NCBI GenBank assembly: GCA_012839295.1
Contig: DUNO01000028.1
Location: 1 to 40,599, forward strand
Direction of reading: 5' to 3'
DNA length: 40,599 nt
Origin: Clostridiales bacterium
Lineage (GTDB): Bacteria; Bacillota; Clostridia; Lachnospirales; Lachnospiraceae
Positions 26,727 to 35,265 of the stretch are shown piece by piece. A program made the translations under genes and the position numbers. Position 1 is the stretch's first letter; every line of letters begins with the position of its first letter. The notes under the pieces are model-generated. The model saw nothing but the letters and a program-made list of their open reading frames with translations. It did no database searches and had not been told where the DNA came from.

Positions 26727-27644
26727 ATGATTAAGTATATCTTAAAACGACTATTGCTCGCAGCTGTTACCATATTTGTTGTGGGCACCCTTACATTCTT
26801 TCTGATGAATATGGTTCCCGGAGGACCCTTTCTTTCAGAAAAAGCTATCAGCCCTCAGGCACAGGCAGCATTAGAAGCAAAATACGGTCTGGATAAGCCC
26901 TTGTTTCAGCAGTATCTTACATATATATCAGATGCTGTTCATGGTGATTTTGGAGAAAGCTTAAAACAAAGAGGACGTACCGTTTCCGGAATTATCTCTT
27001 CAAAATTCCCGGTATCCGCAAGAGTCGGCGGCTGTGCGATCCTGCTGTCATTGCTGGTGGGTATTCCCTTAGGCTGCTTTGCGGCCCTTCACCGCGGGAA
27101 AGTCCTTGACAGTTTTATCAGCGTCATATCAACCTGCGGTATCGCAGTCCCAAGCTTTGTAATCTGTACATTGCTTATGTATTTCCTTGGGCTGCGCTTG
27201 AAATTATTGCCAACCCTCGGGTTAGCCTCCTGGAAGCATTATATCATGCCTGTTGTTTCCTTATCCTTTTATCCTACTGCCTATATCATGAGATTAATGA
27301 GGTCTTCCTTATTAGATGTTCTGGGCCAGGACTATATCCGTACAACAAAAGCAAAGGGTGTATCACAGTTCATGTCACTATTTAAGCATGCCCTCCGGAA
27401 TGCCGTTCTTCCCGTTATTACCTATATCGGGCCAATGGCAGCATATACACTGACCGGTAGCTTTGTTGTGGAAAAAATCTTCACGATTCCGGGTCTGGGC
27501 GGGGAATTCGTCGGCTCCATTGGCAGCAGGGATTACACGGTTATTATGGGAACCACCATATTCCTTGCAACTATTATGGTCTTCATGAACGTAGCCGTTG
27601 ATATTGTTTATAAACTGGTAGACCCTCGAATTAAATTGAAATAA
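26727..27644 (+). CDS. oppB: Oligopeptide ABC transporter permease OppB
   Basis: Pore subunit of a peptide importer. 305 residues, six hydrophobic segments, N-terminal MIKYILKRLLLAAVTIFVV typical of OppB/DppB, and the ATPase-docking loop TTKAKGVSQFMSLFKHALRNAVLP. The C-terminus IVYKLVDPRIKLK is also characteristic. AAAGGAG seven nucleotides upstream fixes the ATG. First gene of the operon after a long leader. Confidence 0.95.
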   Translation: MIKYILKRLLLAAVTIFVVGTLTFFLMNMVPGGPFLSEKAISPQAQAALEAKYGLDKPLFQQYLTYISDAVHGDFGESLKQRGRTVSGIISSKFPVSARVGGCAILLSLLVGIPLGCFAALHRGKVLDSFISVISTCGIAVPSFVICTLLMYFLGLRLKLLPTLGLASWKHYIMPVVSLSFYPTAYIMRLMRSSLLDVLGQDYIRTTKAKGVSQFMSLFKHALRNAVLPVITYIGPMAAYTLTGSFVVEKIFTIPGLGGEFVGSIGSRDYTVIMGTTIFLATIMVFMNVAVDIVYKLVDPRIKLK

Positions 27645-27747
27645 TGAAATTATTTTTCGAGAAAAATAGTGAAATTATTTCCCAAGAAAACAATTTAGGA
27701 AAGGATAAGTGCAGACTGCTTTTGGTATTATATGCTTAATAAAGCAG

Positions 27748-27769
27748 TATTGCAAAGGTATTTGCAATA
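27748..27769. repeat. Hairpin between oppB and oppC
   Basis: TATTGCAAA-GGTA-TTTGCAATA, a perfect 9-bp stem with a tetraloop 16 nt before the oppC ATG. The whole oppB-oppC gap is 141 nt and also has two copies of GAAATTATTT near 27650-27685. Confidence 0.6.
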
Positions 27770-27785
27770 TGCATGGACATGAAAT

Positions 27786-28832
27786 ATGAAGAAAAATCCC
27801 CTCACATTACAAAGGAACTGGAACCCGGATGACTTTTTGCCGGCATCCGAGGAAGAAAAAGAAAGTCTGGTCATCATGCGCGAAAGCGTCAGCTTCTGGA
27901 AGGACGGCTTCCGCCGTTTAAAAAAGAACAAAGTAGCAATGGTAAGCTTAGTGGTAATCATAGTTATTATGATCATCTCCTTTATCGTACCAATGTTTTA
28001 TCCATATACTTATGAACAGCAGATAAGAGGATCTGAGAATTTACGGCCTATGGCCTATTCCGTAAAGGAGCTGGAGCGGATCGATGCCGGTGAAAAGGTA
28101 TTTCCCCATATCCTTGGAACAGATAAATTGGGACGTGATTATGCTGTCCGGGTAATGATGGGCAGCCGTATCTCCCTGCTGGTCGGTCTGATTGCAACTG
28201 GAATTATCCTTATCATCGGTTCCGTCTACGGTGCGGTTTCCGCCTTTTTTGGCGGTAAGACGGATATGGTTATGATGAGAATTGTCGATATCATTTATAC
28301 AATTCCCGATATTTTGCTCATTGTCCTGTTGTCCTTCGCTTTGAAGGCTCCGTTGAATTCTCTGGCGGCAGTGCCTGCCTTTAAATGGATACAGGTTGTG
28401 GGTGTCAATTTAATCAGTATATTCATTGTATTTGCTTTATTATATTGGGTTGGTATGGCCCGTATGGTCCGCAGCCAGGTTCTTATGCTGAAGGAAAGCG
28501 AGTATGTTACGGCAGCAAGGGCACTGGGTGCCTCCAATGCGAGAATCATCCGCAAGCATTTGCTGACAAACTGTATCGGAACCTTGATCGTAACCACTAC
28601 CCTGCAGATCCCCTCCTCAATCTTTACGGAGAGCTTCTTAAGCTTCCTTGGATTAGGTGTGGCTGTACCCCTGCCATCCCTGGGCAGCCTTGCAAGCACT
28701 GCCATCAACGGATTAAATACCTATCCATATCTGTTATTTGCACCTGCGTTACTCATAAGCTTGATTATTTTAAGTTTTAATTTATTAGGTGACGGATTGC
28801 GTGATGCATTCGACCCTAAATTGAAACACTAA
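27786..28832 (+). CDS. oppC: Oligopeptide ABC transporter permease OppC
   Basis: Second pore subunit, 348 residues. A cytoplasmic N-terminal stretch (LTLQRNWNPDDFLPASEEEK) precedes TM1; then DKLGRDYAVRVMMGSRISLLVG and the docking loop TAARALGASNARIIRKHLLTN; the end GDGLRDAFDPKLKH is standard. Unusually for a gene inside this operon, it starts 141 nt after oppB behind a hairpin and with only a weak GGA-type ribosome binding site. Expression may be tuned separately. Confidence 0.94.
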   Translation: MKKNPLTLQRNWNPDDFLPASEEEKESLVIMRESVSFWKDGFRRLKKNKVAMVSLVVIIVIMIISFIVPMFYPYTYEQQIRGSENLRPMAYSVKELERIDAGEKVFPHILGTDKLGRDYAVRVMMGSRISLLVGLIATGIILIIGSVYGAVSAFFGGKTDMVMMRIVDIIYTIPDILLIVLLSFALKAPLNSLAAVPAFKWIQVVGVNLISIFIVFALLYWVGMARMVRSQVLMLKESEYVTAARALGASNARIIRKHLLTNCIGTLIVTTTLQIPSSIFTESFLSFLGLGVAVPLPSLGSLASTAINGLNTYPYLLFAPALLISLIILSFNLLGDGLRDAFDPKLKH

Positions 28833-28849
28833 GGAAAGGAAGCGGTAAA

Positions 28850-29932
28850 ATGGGAAAATATTTAGTTGAGATAAAAAATGAAAAGCTTTCTTTCTTTACA
28901 CCGGCAGGTGAGGTGAAGGCCCTCAATGACGTCTCCTTCCATTTGAATGACGGAGAGGTGCTCGGTATCGTTGGAGAAAGCGGTTCCGGTAAGTCCGTAA
29001 CAGCCTACAGCCTCATGGGATTAACGGCCCATCCCGGAAAGATCATTGGAGGAACGCTGGAATTCAACGGGCACAAGGTTCACGAAATGAACGATAAGCA
29101 AATGAATAAAATCCGCGGAAATGAAGTATCTATCATTTTCCAGGATCCTATGACCAGCTTAAACCCGGTTTTTACAATCGGAAACCAGATCATGGAAGCA
29201 ATTCTGTTACACACGGATTATAATAGAAAGCAGGCTCATGCAAGAGCCGTAGATTTATTAACCCTGGTAGGTATTAATGAGCCACAGAAGCGTTTAAAGC
29301 AATACCCCCATGAATTATCCGGCGGTATGCGCCAGCGTGTCATGATTGCCATGGCATTGGCCTGTGAGCCAAAGCTGCTGATTGCCGATGAGCCCACCAC
29401 TGCACTTGACGTTACGATCCAGGCACAGATCCTGGAGCTTATGATGGACTTAAAGAAGCAGCTGGGCATGGCAATTATTATGATTACCCATGACCTGGGT
29501 ATTGTAGCAAGCATGTGTGACCGTATTGCCGTTATGTATGCCGGCAAAATTGTTGAATATGGCACAACGGACGATATTTTTTACAATCCAAAGCATGAAT
29601 ATACGAAGGGTCTGCTCGCCAGCATCCCTCGTGTTGATGCAACGGAGCATGAAAGACTGGTGCCCATTGAAGGTACACCGATTGATATGTTAAATCCGCC
29701 AAAGGGATGTCCCTTTGCACCCAGATGCAGTAATTGCATGAAGATCTGCTTAAAAGAAATGCCCCCTGTATCCAATATTAGTGATATTCACTATGCCCAG
29801 TGCTGGATGAACCAGAAAAACGAGATGGAGGGTAATAATGGCACTGCTCGTATGGAATCAGAGGGAGGTAAAGCCTCCCAGGAAGAGATAGGAGGCCAAG
29901 CCTCCAAAAAGGAGGCTATAAAGAATGAGTGA
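28850..29932 (+). CDS. oppD: Oligopeptide ABC transporter ATPase OppD
   Basis: ATPase of the importer, 360 residues. Walker A GESGSGKS, signature LSGGMRQR, Walker [13 protein letters not shown], and the oligopeptide-transporter cysteine motif near the C-terminus ([15 protein letters not shown]). About 35 extra residues after [10 protein letters not shown] are Glu/Lys/Gly/Ala-rich and repetitive ([18 protein letters not shown]). Their codons build hairpins around the ribosome binding site of oppF, so this tail may exist for the RNA. AAGGAAGCGG precedes the ATG. It overlaps oppF by 8 nt. Confidence 0.95.
   Translation: MGKYLVEIKNEKLSFFTPAGEVKALNDVSFHLNDGEVLGIVGESGSGKSVTAYSLMGLTAHPGKIIGGTLEFNGHKVHEMNDKQMNKIRGNEVSIIFQDPMTSLNPVFTIGNQIMEAILLHTDYNRKQAHARAVDLLTLVGINEPQKRLKQYPHELSGGMRQRVMIAMALACEPKLLIADEPTTALDVTIQAQILELMMDLKKQLGMAIIMITHDLGIVASMCDRIAVMYAGKIVEYGTTDDIFYNPKHEYTKGLLASIPRVDATEHERLVPIEGTPIDMLNPPKGCPFAPRCSNCMKICLKEMPPVSNISDIHYAQCWMNQKNEMEGNNGTARMESEGGKASQEEIGGQASKKEAIKNE
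29864..29916 (+). promoter_or_regulatory. Hairpins sequestering the oppF ribosome binding site
   Basis: GGAGG (29864), GCCTCC (29873), GGAGGC (29891), GCCTCC (29900) and GGAGGC (29911) form alternating complementary blocks. GCCTCC-AAAAA-GGAGGC would bury the Shine-Dalgarno of oppF (ATG at 29925). Ribosomes translating oppD would open it, giving tight coupling. Confidence 0.6.
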
Positions 29933-30914
29933 AAAATTGATACAGATAGAGCATTTAAAGCAATATTTCCCCTTAGGCGGCTTTGGTAAGAATAAAAGAT
30001 TTTTAAAAGCCGTTGACGATGTATCCTTATATATTAATAAGGGTGAGACCCTGGGTCTTGTTGGCGAAAGCGGCTGCGGAAAGACAACGACGGGAAGATC
30101 CCTTTTAAGATTATATGAGCCCTCCGGCGGACGCATTATCTATGATGACAAGGTTATTTATGACCATGATAAGAAGATCGCTGTTGACATGATGCCCTAC
30201 CGCCGTAAAATGCAGATCGTATTCCAGGATCCTTACGCAAGCCTTGATCCCCGTATGACCGTCGGCGATATTGTCGGGGAGGCAATTGATATCCACAAGT
30301 TAGCCTCCAGCAAGCAGGACAGACATGATAGGATTATTTCCATACTCCAAAGGGTTGGCTTGAACTCAGAGCAGGCGAACCGTTATCCCCATGAGTTTTC
30401 CGGCGGCCAGCGCCAAAGGGTCGGTATTGCCCGCGCACTTGCCGTAGAGCCTGAATTCATTGTATGTGATGAGCCTATCTCGGCTCTTGATGTTTCCATC
30501 CAGGCCCAGGTAGTGAATATGTTTGAAGATTTACAGGCTGAATTTGGTCTTACCTATTTGTTTATCGCACATGATTTATCCGTTGTAAAGCATATATCCA
30601 ACCGGATCGGTGTTATGTACCTGGGCAAATTAGTGGAATTGGCAGACAGCTATGAACTGACCTTCCACAACATGCACCCTTATACCAGGAGCCTTATTTC
30701 AGCCATTCCTGTGGCTGATCCAAAGACTGCACGCTCCAGCCAGCGTATCATGTTAAAGGGAGATGTCCCAAGCCCCTTAAATCCTCCCTCCGGATGCCGT
30801 TTCCGGACACGCTGCCCTTATGCATCAGAATTATGTGCGGAGCAGGAGCCACAGTGGCAGGAGGCTAAGCCGGGACATTTTGTGGCATGCCACCATTTAG
30901 ATAAGTTAAACTAA
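29925..30914 (+). CDS. oppF: Oligopeptide ABC transporter ATPase OppF
   Basis: Second ATPase, 329 residues, pairs with OppD. Walker [11 protein letters not shown]-loop [13 protein letters not shown], signature [15 protein letters not shown], Walker [16 protein letters not shown]-loop FIAHDLSVV, and the C-terminal cysteine segment [16 protein letters not shown]. The start overlaps oppD, with AAGGAGGC upstream inside a hairpin. Confidence 0.95.
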   Translation: MSEKLIQIEHLKQYFPLGGFGKNKRFLKAVDDVSLYINKGETLGLVGESGCGKTTTGRSLLRLYEPSGGRIIYDDKVIYDHDKKIAVDMMPYRRKMQIVFQDPYASLDPRMTVGDIVGEAIDIHKLASSKQDRHDRIISILQRVGLNSEQANRYPHEFSGGQRQRVGIARALAVEPEFIVCDEPISALDVSIQAQVVNMFEDLQAEFGLTYLFIAHDLSVVKHISNRIGVMYLGKLVELADSYELTFHNMHPYTRSLISAIPVADPKTARSSQRIMLKGDVPSPLNPPSGCRFRTRCPYASELCAEQEPQWQEAKPGHFVACHHLDKLN

Positions 30915-30998
30915 AGCTTGATGTATGGCAGTTTGTATGAAAATGTACAGATTGTTTATATATAATACAAAAAAATACTCATTAAAAGGAGGAAGATT

Positions 30999-32699
30999 AT
31001 GAAAAGAAAAGTTGCCCTTTTACTCGCAACTGTGTTCGTTATTAGCACTCTTGGGTTAGCTGCATGCTCACCTAAGGGAAACGATAGCGGAACAACCCCT
31101 ACCAAAGCACCTACTACTGATACTGATGCCGGCACAACAGGCGCACCAGCAGGAGAGAAACAATTGGCAGTACAGATCGGTCCGGATCCTGAGACCATTG
31201 ACCCTGCATTAAACACTGCTGTTGATGCAGGTAATATGCTTCTGTATTCACATGAGTGCTTATTAACCGTTGACCAGAACAGCCAGATTGCTCCTGGTGC
31301 TGCAGAGGATTATAAGGTTTCTGATGACGGTTTAACCTGGACCTTCTATTTACGTGATGGTTTAAAATGGTCTGATGGTTCACCTCTTACAGCAAATGAT
31401 TTCGTATACAGCTGGAAGCGTGTATGTGATCCTAACGTTGCTGCTCCTTACGCAGAGACCGTTCTTTCTCCTGTAAAAGGCTTCGAGGAAGCTATCGCAG
31501 GTAATATTGACGCTCTTGCAGTATCCGCTCCGGATGACAAGACCTTTGTAGTAGAATTATCCGGTCCTTGTACTTATTTTGCAAGCCTTGCAGCATTTGC
31601 TACCCTTAGCCCTGTTCAACAGGCAACCGTTGAAACAAACGGTGATGCATGGGCTACTAAGGCAGAGACCTATATTGGAAATGGTCCCTTCTACGTTACT
31701 GACTGGGTACCTGGCTCCCATATTATTATGAGCAAGAACCCCAATTACTGGAATGCAAGCGCTATCAAGCTTGACAGCATTAAATTTGCATTAATCGAGG
31801 ATCCCAATGCTTCCTACACTGCATACCAGAATGGCGAAGTAATGATGATTAAAGACGTTCCTACAGAGGAAATTCCAAGCCTTCAGGGTAACCCGGAATT
31901 CCATGTTGAGCCTATCATCGGAACCTACTATGTAGATTTAAATAATGGTATTGAGCCATTTAACAATCCTCTTGTCAGAAAGGCATTAAGCCTTGCAATC
32001 GACCGCGAGTATGTTGCTAATGTCTTAATGCAAGGTACCTACACTCCTGCTTCCAACTTTATGGGACCGGGCTGGGTTGATACTGACGGCAGCAGCTTTA
32101 TGGCTAATGCAAACGGCGGAAAGCCTTACATTGATACAAGCAATTTTGAAGCAAACCTTGAAGAAGCTAAGAAGCTGTTAGCAGAAGCTGGCTATCCTAA
32201 CGGAGAAGGCTTCCCTACTTTCAATTACTCCATTAACCCTGCAGGCTATCACCAGGTTGTTGCTGAGTATTTACAGCAGGCTTGGGCTGAGCTTGGCATT
32301 ACCGTAAATGTAGAGGTTGTTGAATGGTCCAGCTTTACACCTATGCGTCGTGCAGGTGATTACCAATCCTCCAGAGATGGTTGGGTTGGTGACTACAGCG
32401 ATCCTTCCAACATGTTAGGTATCCTGGTAAGCACAAACGGAAACAACAATGCAAAATACAATAATCCTAAGTTTGACGCTGCAATGGCAGAAGCTCAGTC
32501 ATTGGCTGATCCGGTTAAACGTTCTGCTGCACTTCATAAGGCAGAAGATATTTTAATGGACGATGCAGGTATCCTTCCGATTGCATACTATAACGACTTC
32601 TGGTTACAGAGCGAGAAGATCACAGGCTCCTGGCATTCACCCTATGGCTACTGGTTCTTCATGTATGCTGATATTGCTGTTGATGATGTAGAAGAATAA
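30999..32699 (+). CDS. oppA: Oligopeptide-binding lipoprotein OppA
   Basis: Extracellular peptide-binding protein, 566 residues. Signal peptide MKRKVALLLATVFVISTLG with lipobox LAACSP (Cys about 23), a Thr/Gly/Pro linker, then the SBP-family 5 fold (QIGPDPETIDPALNT, LRDGLKWSDGSPLTANDFVYSWKR, IGNGPFYVTDWVPG). AAAGGAGGAAGATT gives a strong start. It is last in the operon here and may also have its own weak promoter in the 84-nt gap (TATAAT-like at about 30960). The family includes murein-peptide and pheromone-binding members, so the ligand is uncertain. Confidence 0.94.
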   Translation: MKRKVALLLATVFVISTLGLAACSPKGNDSGTTPTKAPTTDTDAGTTGAPAGEKQLAVQIGPDPETIDPALNTAVDAGNMLLYSHECLLTVDQNSQIAPGAAEDYKVSDDGLTWTFYLRDGLKWSDGSPLTANDFVYSWKRVCDPNVAAPYAETVLSPVKGFEEAIAGNIDALAVSAPDDKTFVVELSGPCTYFASLAAFATLSPVQQATVETNGDAWATKAETYIGNGPFYVTDWVPGSHIIMSKNPNYWNASAIKLDSIKFALIEDPNASYTAYQNGEVMMIKDVPTEEIPSLQGNPEFHVEPIIGTYYVDLNNGIEPFNNPLVRKALSLAIDREYVANVLMQGTYTPASNFMGPGWVDTDGSSFMANANGGKPYIDTSNFEANLEEAKKLLAEAGYPNGEGFPTFNYSINPAGYHQVVAEYLQQAWAELGITVNVEVVEWSSFTPMRRAGDYQSSRDGWVGDYSDPSNMLGILVSTNGNNNAKYNNPKFDAAMAEAQSLADPVKRSAALHKAEDILMDDAGILPIAYYNDFWLQSEKITGSWHSPYGYWFFMYADIAVDDVEE

Positions 32700-32728
32700 A
32701 TGGATTAGATTATAAGAGATTAATTCGA

Positions 32729-32761
32729 AGAGCTGCTTCCGTGGAAGCGGCTCTTCTTTTT
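32729..32761 (+). terminator. Terminator of the opp operon
   Basis: AGAGCTGCTTCC-GT-GGAAGCGGCTCT (32729-32754), a 12-bp stem with one G-T pair, followed by TCTTTTTCT, 30 nt after the oppA stop. The rest of the gap to 32944 holds a weaker inverted repeat GTAAACT/AGTTTAC (32773-32813). Confidence 0.85.
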
Positions 32762-32879
32762 CTGCCTAATAAGTAAACTCACAGGTCTGCTTTTTTGCCC
32801 AACAGCAGTTTACTCATGGCAACTATTGCCTTATTGACAAAAAACTCATATGCCAGCCTTCTATTTCTTATTTAACACC

Positions 32880-32907
32880 TTTACAACTATGATTTAAATG
32901 GTATTAT
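32880..32907 (+). promoter_or_regulatory. Putative fprA promoter
   Basis: TTTACA (32880-32885), 16-nt spacer, TATTAT (32902-32907), about 38 nt before the ATG. The sequence after it is AT-rich and partly symmetrical (ATTATCATAAT) but does not clearly match a PerR box. Confidence 0.45.
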
Positions 32908-32944
32908 TATATTATCATAATTCCAAAGATAGGAGGTATTACAC

Positions 32945-34168
32945 ATGCATAACGTATATGAAATTTCACCTGAGATATTCTGGATCGGCGGTAATGACAG
33001 GCGTATCGAACGCTTTGAAAATATGTTCCCATTGCCAAATGGGGTGGCCTATAATTCATATCTGATACTTGATGATAAAACTGCCATTATTGATACCGTA
33101 GATTCCTCCATCAGTGCCCTATACCTTGAAAATATAAAGCATGTACTTGGAGGAAGATCCCTGGACTATTTAATTATTAACCACATGGAGCCGGACCATT
33201 GCGCCAACATTGAAGAAATCGCCCGCCGTTATCCTGGGGTTAAGATCGTCGGAAACAAAAAAACCTTTCAATTCATGGAGCAATATTACAGCCTGGACAT
33301 GTCCTCCAATTACCTGGAGGTACAGGAAGGAAGTGAGCTTAACCTGGGAAGCCATACCCTGCGCTTCTATCTTGCCCCTATGGTACACTGGCCCGAGGTA
33401 ATGTTTACCTATGAGGTACAGAAGGGAATCCTGTTCTCCGCAGATGCCTTTGGCTCCTTCGGTGCCATGGCCGGGAACCTGTTCGCTGATGAGGTCGAAT
33501 ATGACAATCAATTTTTGGACGAGGCCAGGAGATATTACGCTAACATTGTAGGCCGTTATGGCTCTCAGGTACAGGCTGTATTCCGGAAGCTGGGCAACCT
33601 GCCCATTAACATGATCTGCTCGCTGCATGGCCTTATATGGCGCGGTGAGGACATTGCCTATATTATGGGGAAATACGATCTCTGGAGCCGTTATCTCCCG
33701 GAGAAAAAGGGTATCGTGCTGGTATATGCCTCCATGTATGGCAATACGGAAAATGCAATGAATGCCCTGGCAGCCAAGCTGGCACAGCGGGGTGTGAAGG
33801 ATATGCGTATGTATGACGTATCAAAGACCCACCCATCCTATATTATTTCTGATATTTTTAAATACAGCCATATTGTATTAGGCTCCTGCACCTATAATAT
33901 GAACCTATACTTCCCTATGGATTCCTTATTAAGGGAGATTTCCGTACTGGGAGTTAAGGACCGTAAGGTAGCCGTCCTTGGGAACCATACCTGGGCTTCT
34001 GCAGCCGTTAAATGCATTACTGAGCTGTTAGGCACCATGAAGGGGATGGAGCTTATCACCGCTCCCCTGGATATCCGTTCTACCTTGAAGGCAGGACAGG
34101 AAGAAGAACTCAATGCAGTGGCTGACGCAATCTATGCTTCCCTGATGGAATCAGGGGAAGCCCAGTAG
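32945..34168 (+). CDS. fprA: Flavodiiron protein (A-type flavoprotein, FprA)
   Basis: Cytoplasmic oxygen or NO reductase that protects anaerobes. 407 residues in two domains. The metallo-beta-lactamase-like diiron domain has a complete ligand set: His80-x-Glu82-x-Asp84-His85 (HMEPDH), His148 (MVHWPEV), Asp167 (SADAFGSFG) and His228 (SLHGLIW). The flavodoxin domain begins about 255 with VYASMYGNTENA for FMN. No rubredoxin or flavin reductase domain is fused, so an external rubredoxin or F420/NADH donor is required. AGGAGG precedes the ATG. Monocistronic, with its own terminator. Confidence 0.95.
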   Translation: MHNVYEISPEIFWIGGNDRRIERFENMFPLPNGVAYNSYLILDDKTAIIDTVDSSISALYLENIKHVLGGRSLDYLIINHMEPDHCANIEEIARRYPGVKIVGNKKTFQFMEQYYSLDMSSNYLEVQEGSELNLGSHTLRFYLAPMVHWPEVMFTYEVQKGILFSADAFGSFGAMAGNLFADEVEYDNQFLDEARRYYANIVGRYGSQVQAVFRKLGNLPINMICSLHGLIWRGEDIAYIMGKYDLWSRYLPEKKGIVLVYASMYGNTENAMNALAAKLAQRGVKDMRMYDVSKTHPSYIISDIFKYSHIVLGSCTYNMNLYFPMDSLLREISVLGVKDRKVAVLGNHTWASAAVKCITELLGTMKGMELITAPLDIRSTLKAGQEEELNAVADAIYASLMESGEAQ

Positions 34169-34178
34169 CAAAAATTTA

Positions 34179-34233
34179 GGCTTAAGTCCTCCCATCCAAC
34201 CATACATCACGGGAAGGCTTAAGCCATTTTTTT
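34179..34233 (+). terminator. Terminator of fprA, probably bidirectional
   Basis: GGCTTAAG (34179-34186) pairs with CTTAAGCC (34218-34225), extended by CCTCCC with GGGAAGG, followed by TTTTTTT. On the opposite strand TAAATTTTT follows, so it may also stop minus-strand transcripts from the oxidoreductase operon. Confidence 0.8.
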
Positions 34234-34290
34234 AACATTCCTTTATAATTTCACGTTAGCTTATAATTTATAAATTAACATCAGCCAATA

Positions 34291-34440
34291 GATTACTCCA
34301 AAAATCCTATATAAATTACTCTGAAAAATCCTACATAAACTACTTTAGAAAAAACCCACATAAACTACTTTAGAAAAATCCTACATAAACCACTTTAGAA
34401 AAATCCTGCATAAATCACCCTAGAAAAAATCCTGCATAAT
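34291..34440. repeat. 25-bp tandem repeat, six copies, overlapping the 3' end of a gene
   Basis: Units of 24-26 bp, core ACTTTAGAAAAATCCTACAT, from about 34291 to 34440. The outermost copy includes the last codons and TAG stop of the oxidoreductase beta gene (34420). The remaining copies extend into the intergenic side, as if the gene end had been duplicated repeatedly. No spacers, so not CRISPR. Confidence 0.85.
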
Positions 34441-35265
34441 ATTTTTTAACACGTCCGGGCTTCTCTCGATGTCAATCAAAGGCACCCCGGCCTTTAACAC
34501 CGGATTTTTCTGATGATAATCTGCCTTATCCTCCTTATAAAGAATACCAATCGGTATCTTTTCACCAAATTCCATGGATTTCTCCATTGCAGCGATTTTA
34601 TTGTAAGGGTCATAGCCCTCCCCCAGCTCATAAACACGTTGGTTGTAATACGCAAAGGTATTCAGCTTATTAAAGCTGACACAGGGCTGCAATATATCCA
34701 CGATTGCGTAGCCTTTATACTCTATGGCCTCCTTCATAACAGAAACCAGATGCTCCTTCCGTCCGCTGAAAGCCCTGGCAACAAAGCCTGCCCCGCAGGC
34801 AATGGCCAACAATACAGGATTCAGGGGCGTATTTGCATTCCCATTTACCTGGACATCTGTAACCATGCCTTCCATGGAGGTAGGGGATGCCTGCCCCTTT
34901 GTCAGGCCGTAGATCTGGTTATCATGGACAAAATGTGTTATATCCACATTTCTTCTTATGTTATGTATGAAATGGTTGCCGCCTTCACCGTAGGAATCTC
35001 CGTCCCCCGTATCTACAATCACCGTCAGCTTCTCATTGGCCATCTTAGCTGCAACCGCCGCAGGCAGCGATCTTCCATGAAGGCCGCAGAAGAAGTTGGC
35101 ACTGATGTACTGGGGCAGCTTTGCTGCCTGCCCGATTCCGGCAACCATCAGGACTTCATAAGGATCCTTGCCAAGCTCCTCCAGGGCTGTTTTTAAGCTG
35201 TCCAGGATCTGAAAGTTACCGCAGCCCGGGCACCAGGCAGTCTGATGGGTTGAAAAATTACTCAT
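34420..35265 (-). CDS. 2-oxoacid:ferredoxin oxidoreductase beta subunit (KorB/PorB-like)
   Basis: TPP-binding subunit of an enzyme that oxidatively decarboxylates a 2-oxoacid to acyl-CoA with reduction of ferredoxin (or the reverse). 281 residues. WCPGCGN near the N-terminus and QPCVSFN near residue 197 supply cysteines for a [4Fe-4S] cluster; GDGDSYGEGGNH is the TPP/Mg motif. LHGRSLPAAVAAKMAN is also conserved. The gene starts 4 nt inside the alpha stop region, indicating coupling. The substrate (pyruvate, 2-oxoglutarate or branched oxoacid) is not readable. Confidence 0.92.
   Translation of the reverse strand: MSNFSTHQTAWCPGCGNFQILDSLKTALEELGKDPYEVLMVAGIGQAAKLPQYISANFFCGLHGRSLPAAVAAKMANEKLTVIVDTGDGDSYGEGGNHFIHNIRRNVDITHFVHDNQIYGLTKGQASPTSMEGMVTDVQVNGNANTPLNPVLLAIACGAGFVARAFSGRKEHLVSVMKEAIEYKGYAIVDILQPCVSFNKLNTFAYYNQRVYELGEGYDPYNKIAAMEKSMEFGEKIPIGILYKEDKADYHQKNPVLKAGVPLIDIERSPDVLKNIMQDFF

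Noticed and set aside
32885-32940. A possible PerR box upstream of fprA.
   Set aside because: AT-rich partial symmetry only; it does not fit the 7-1-7 inverted repeat.
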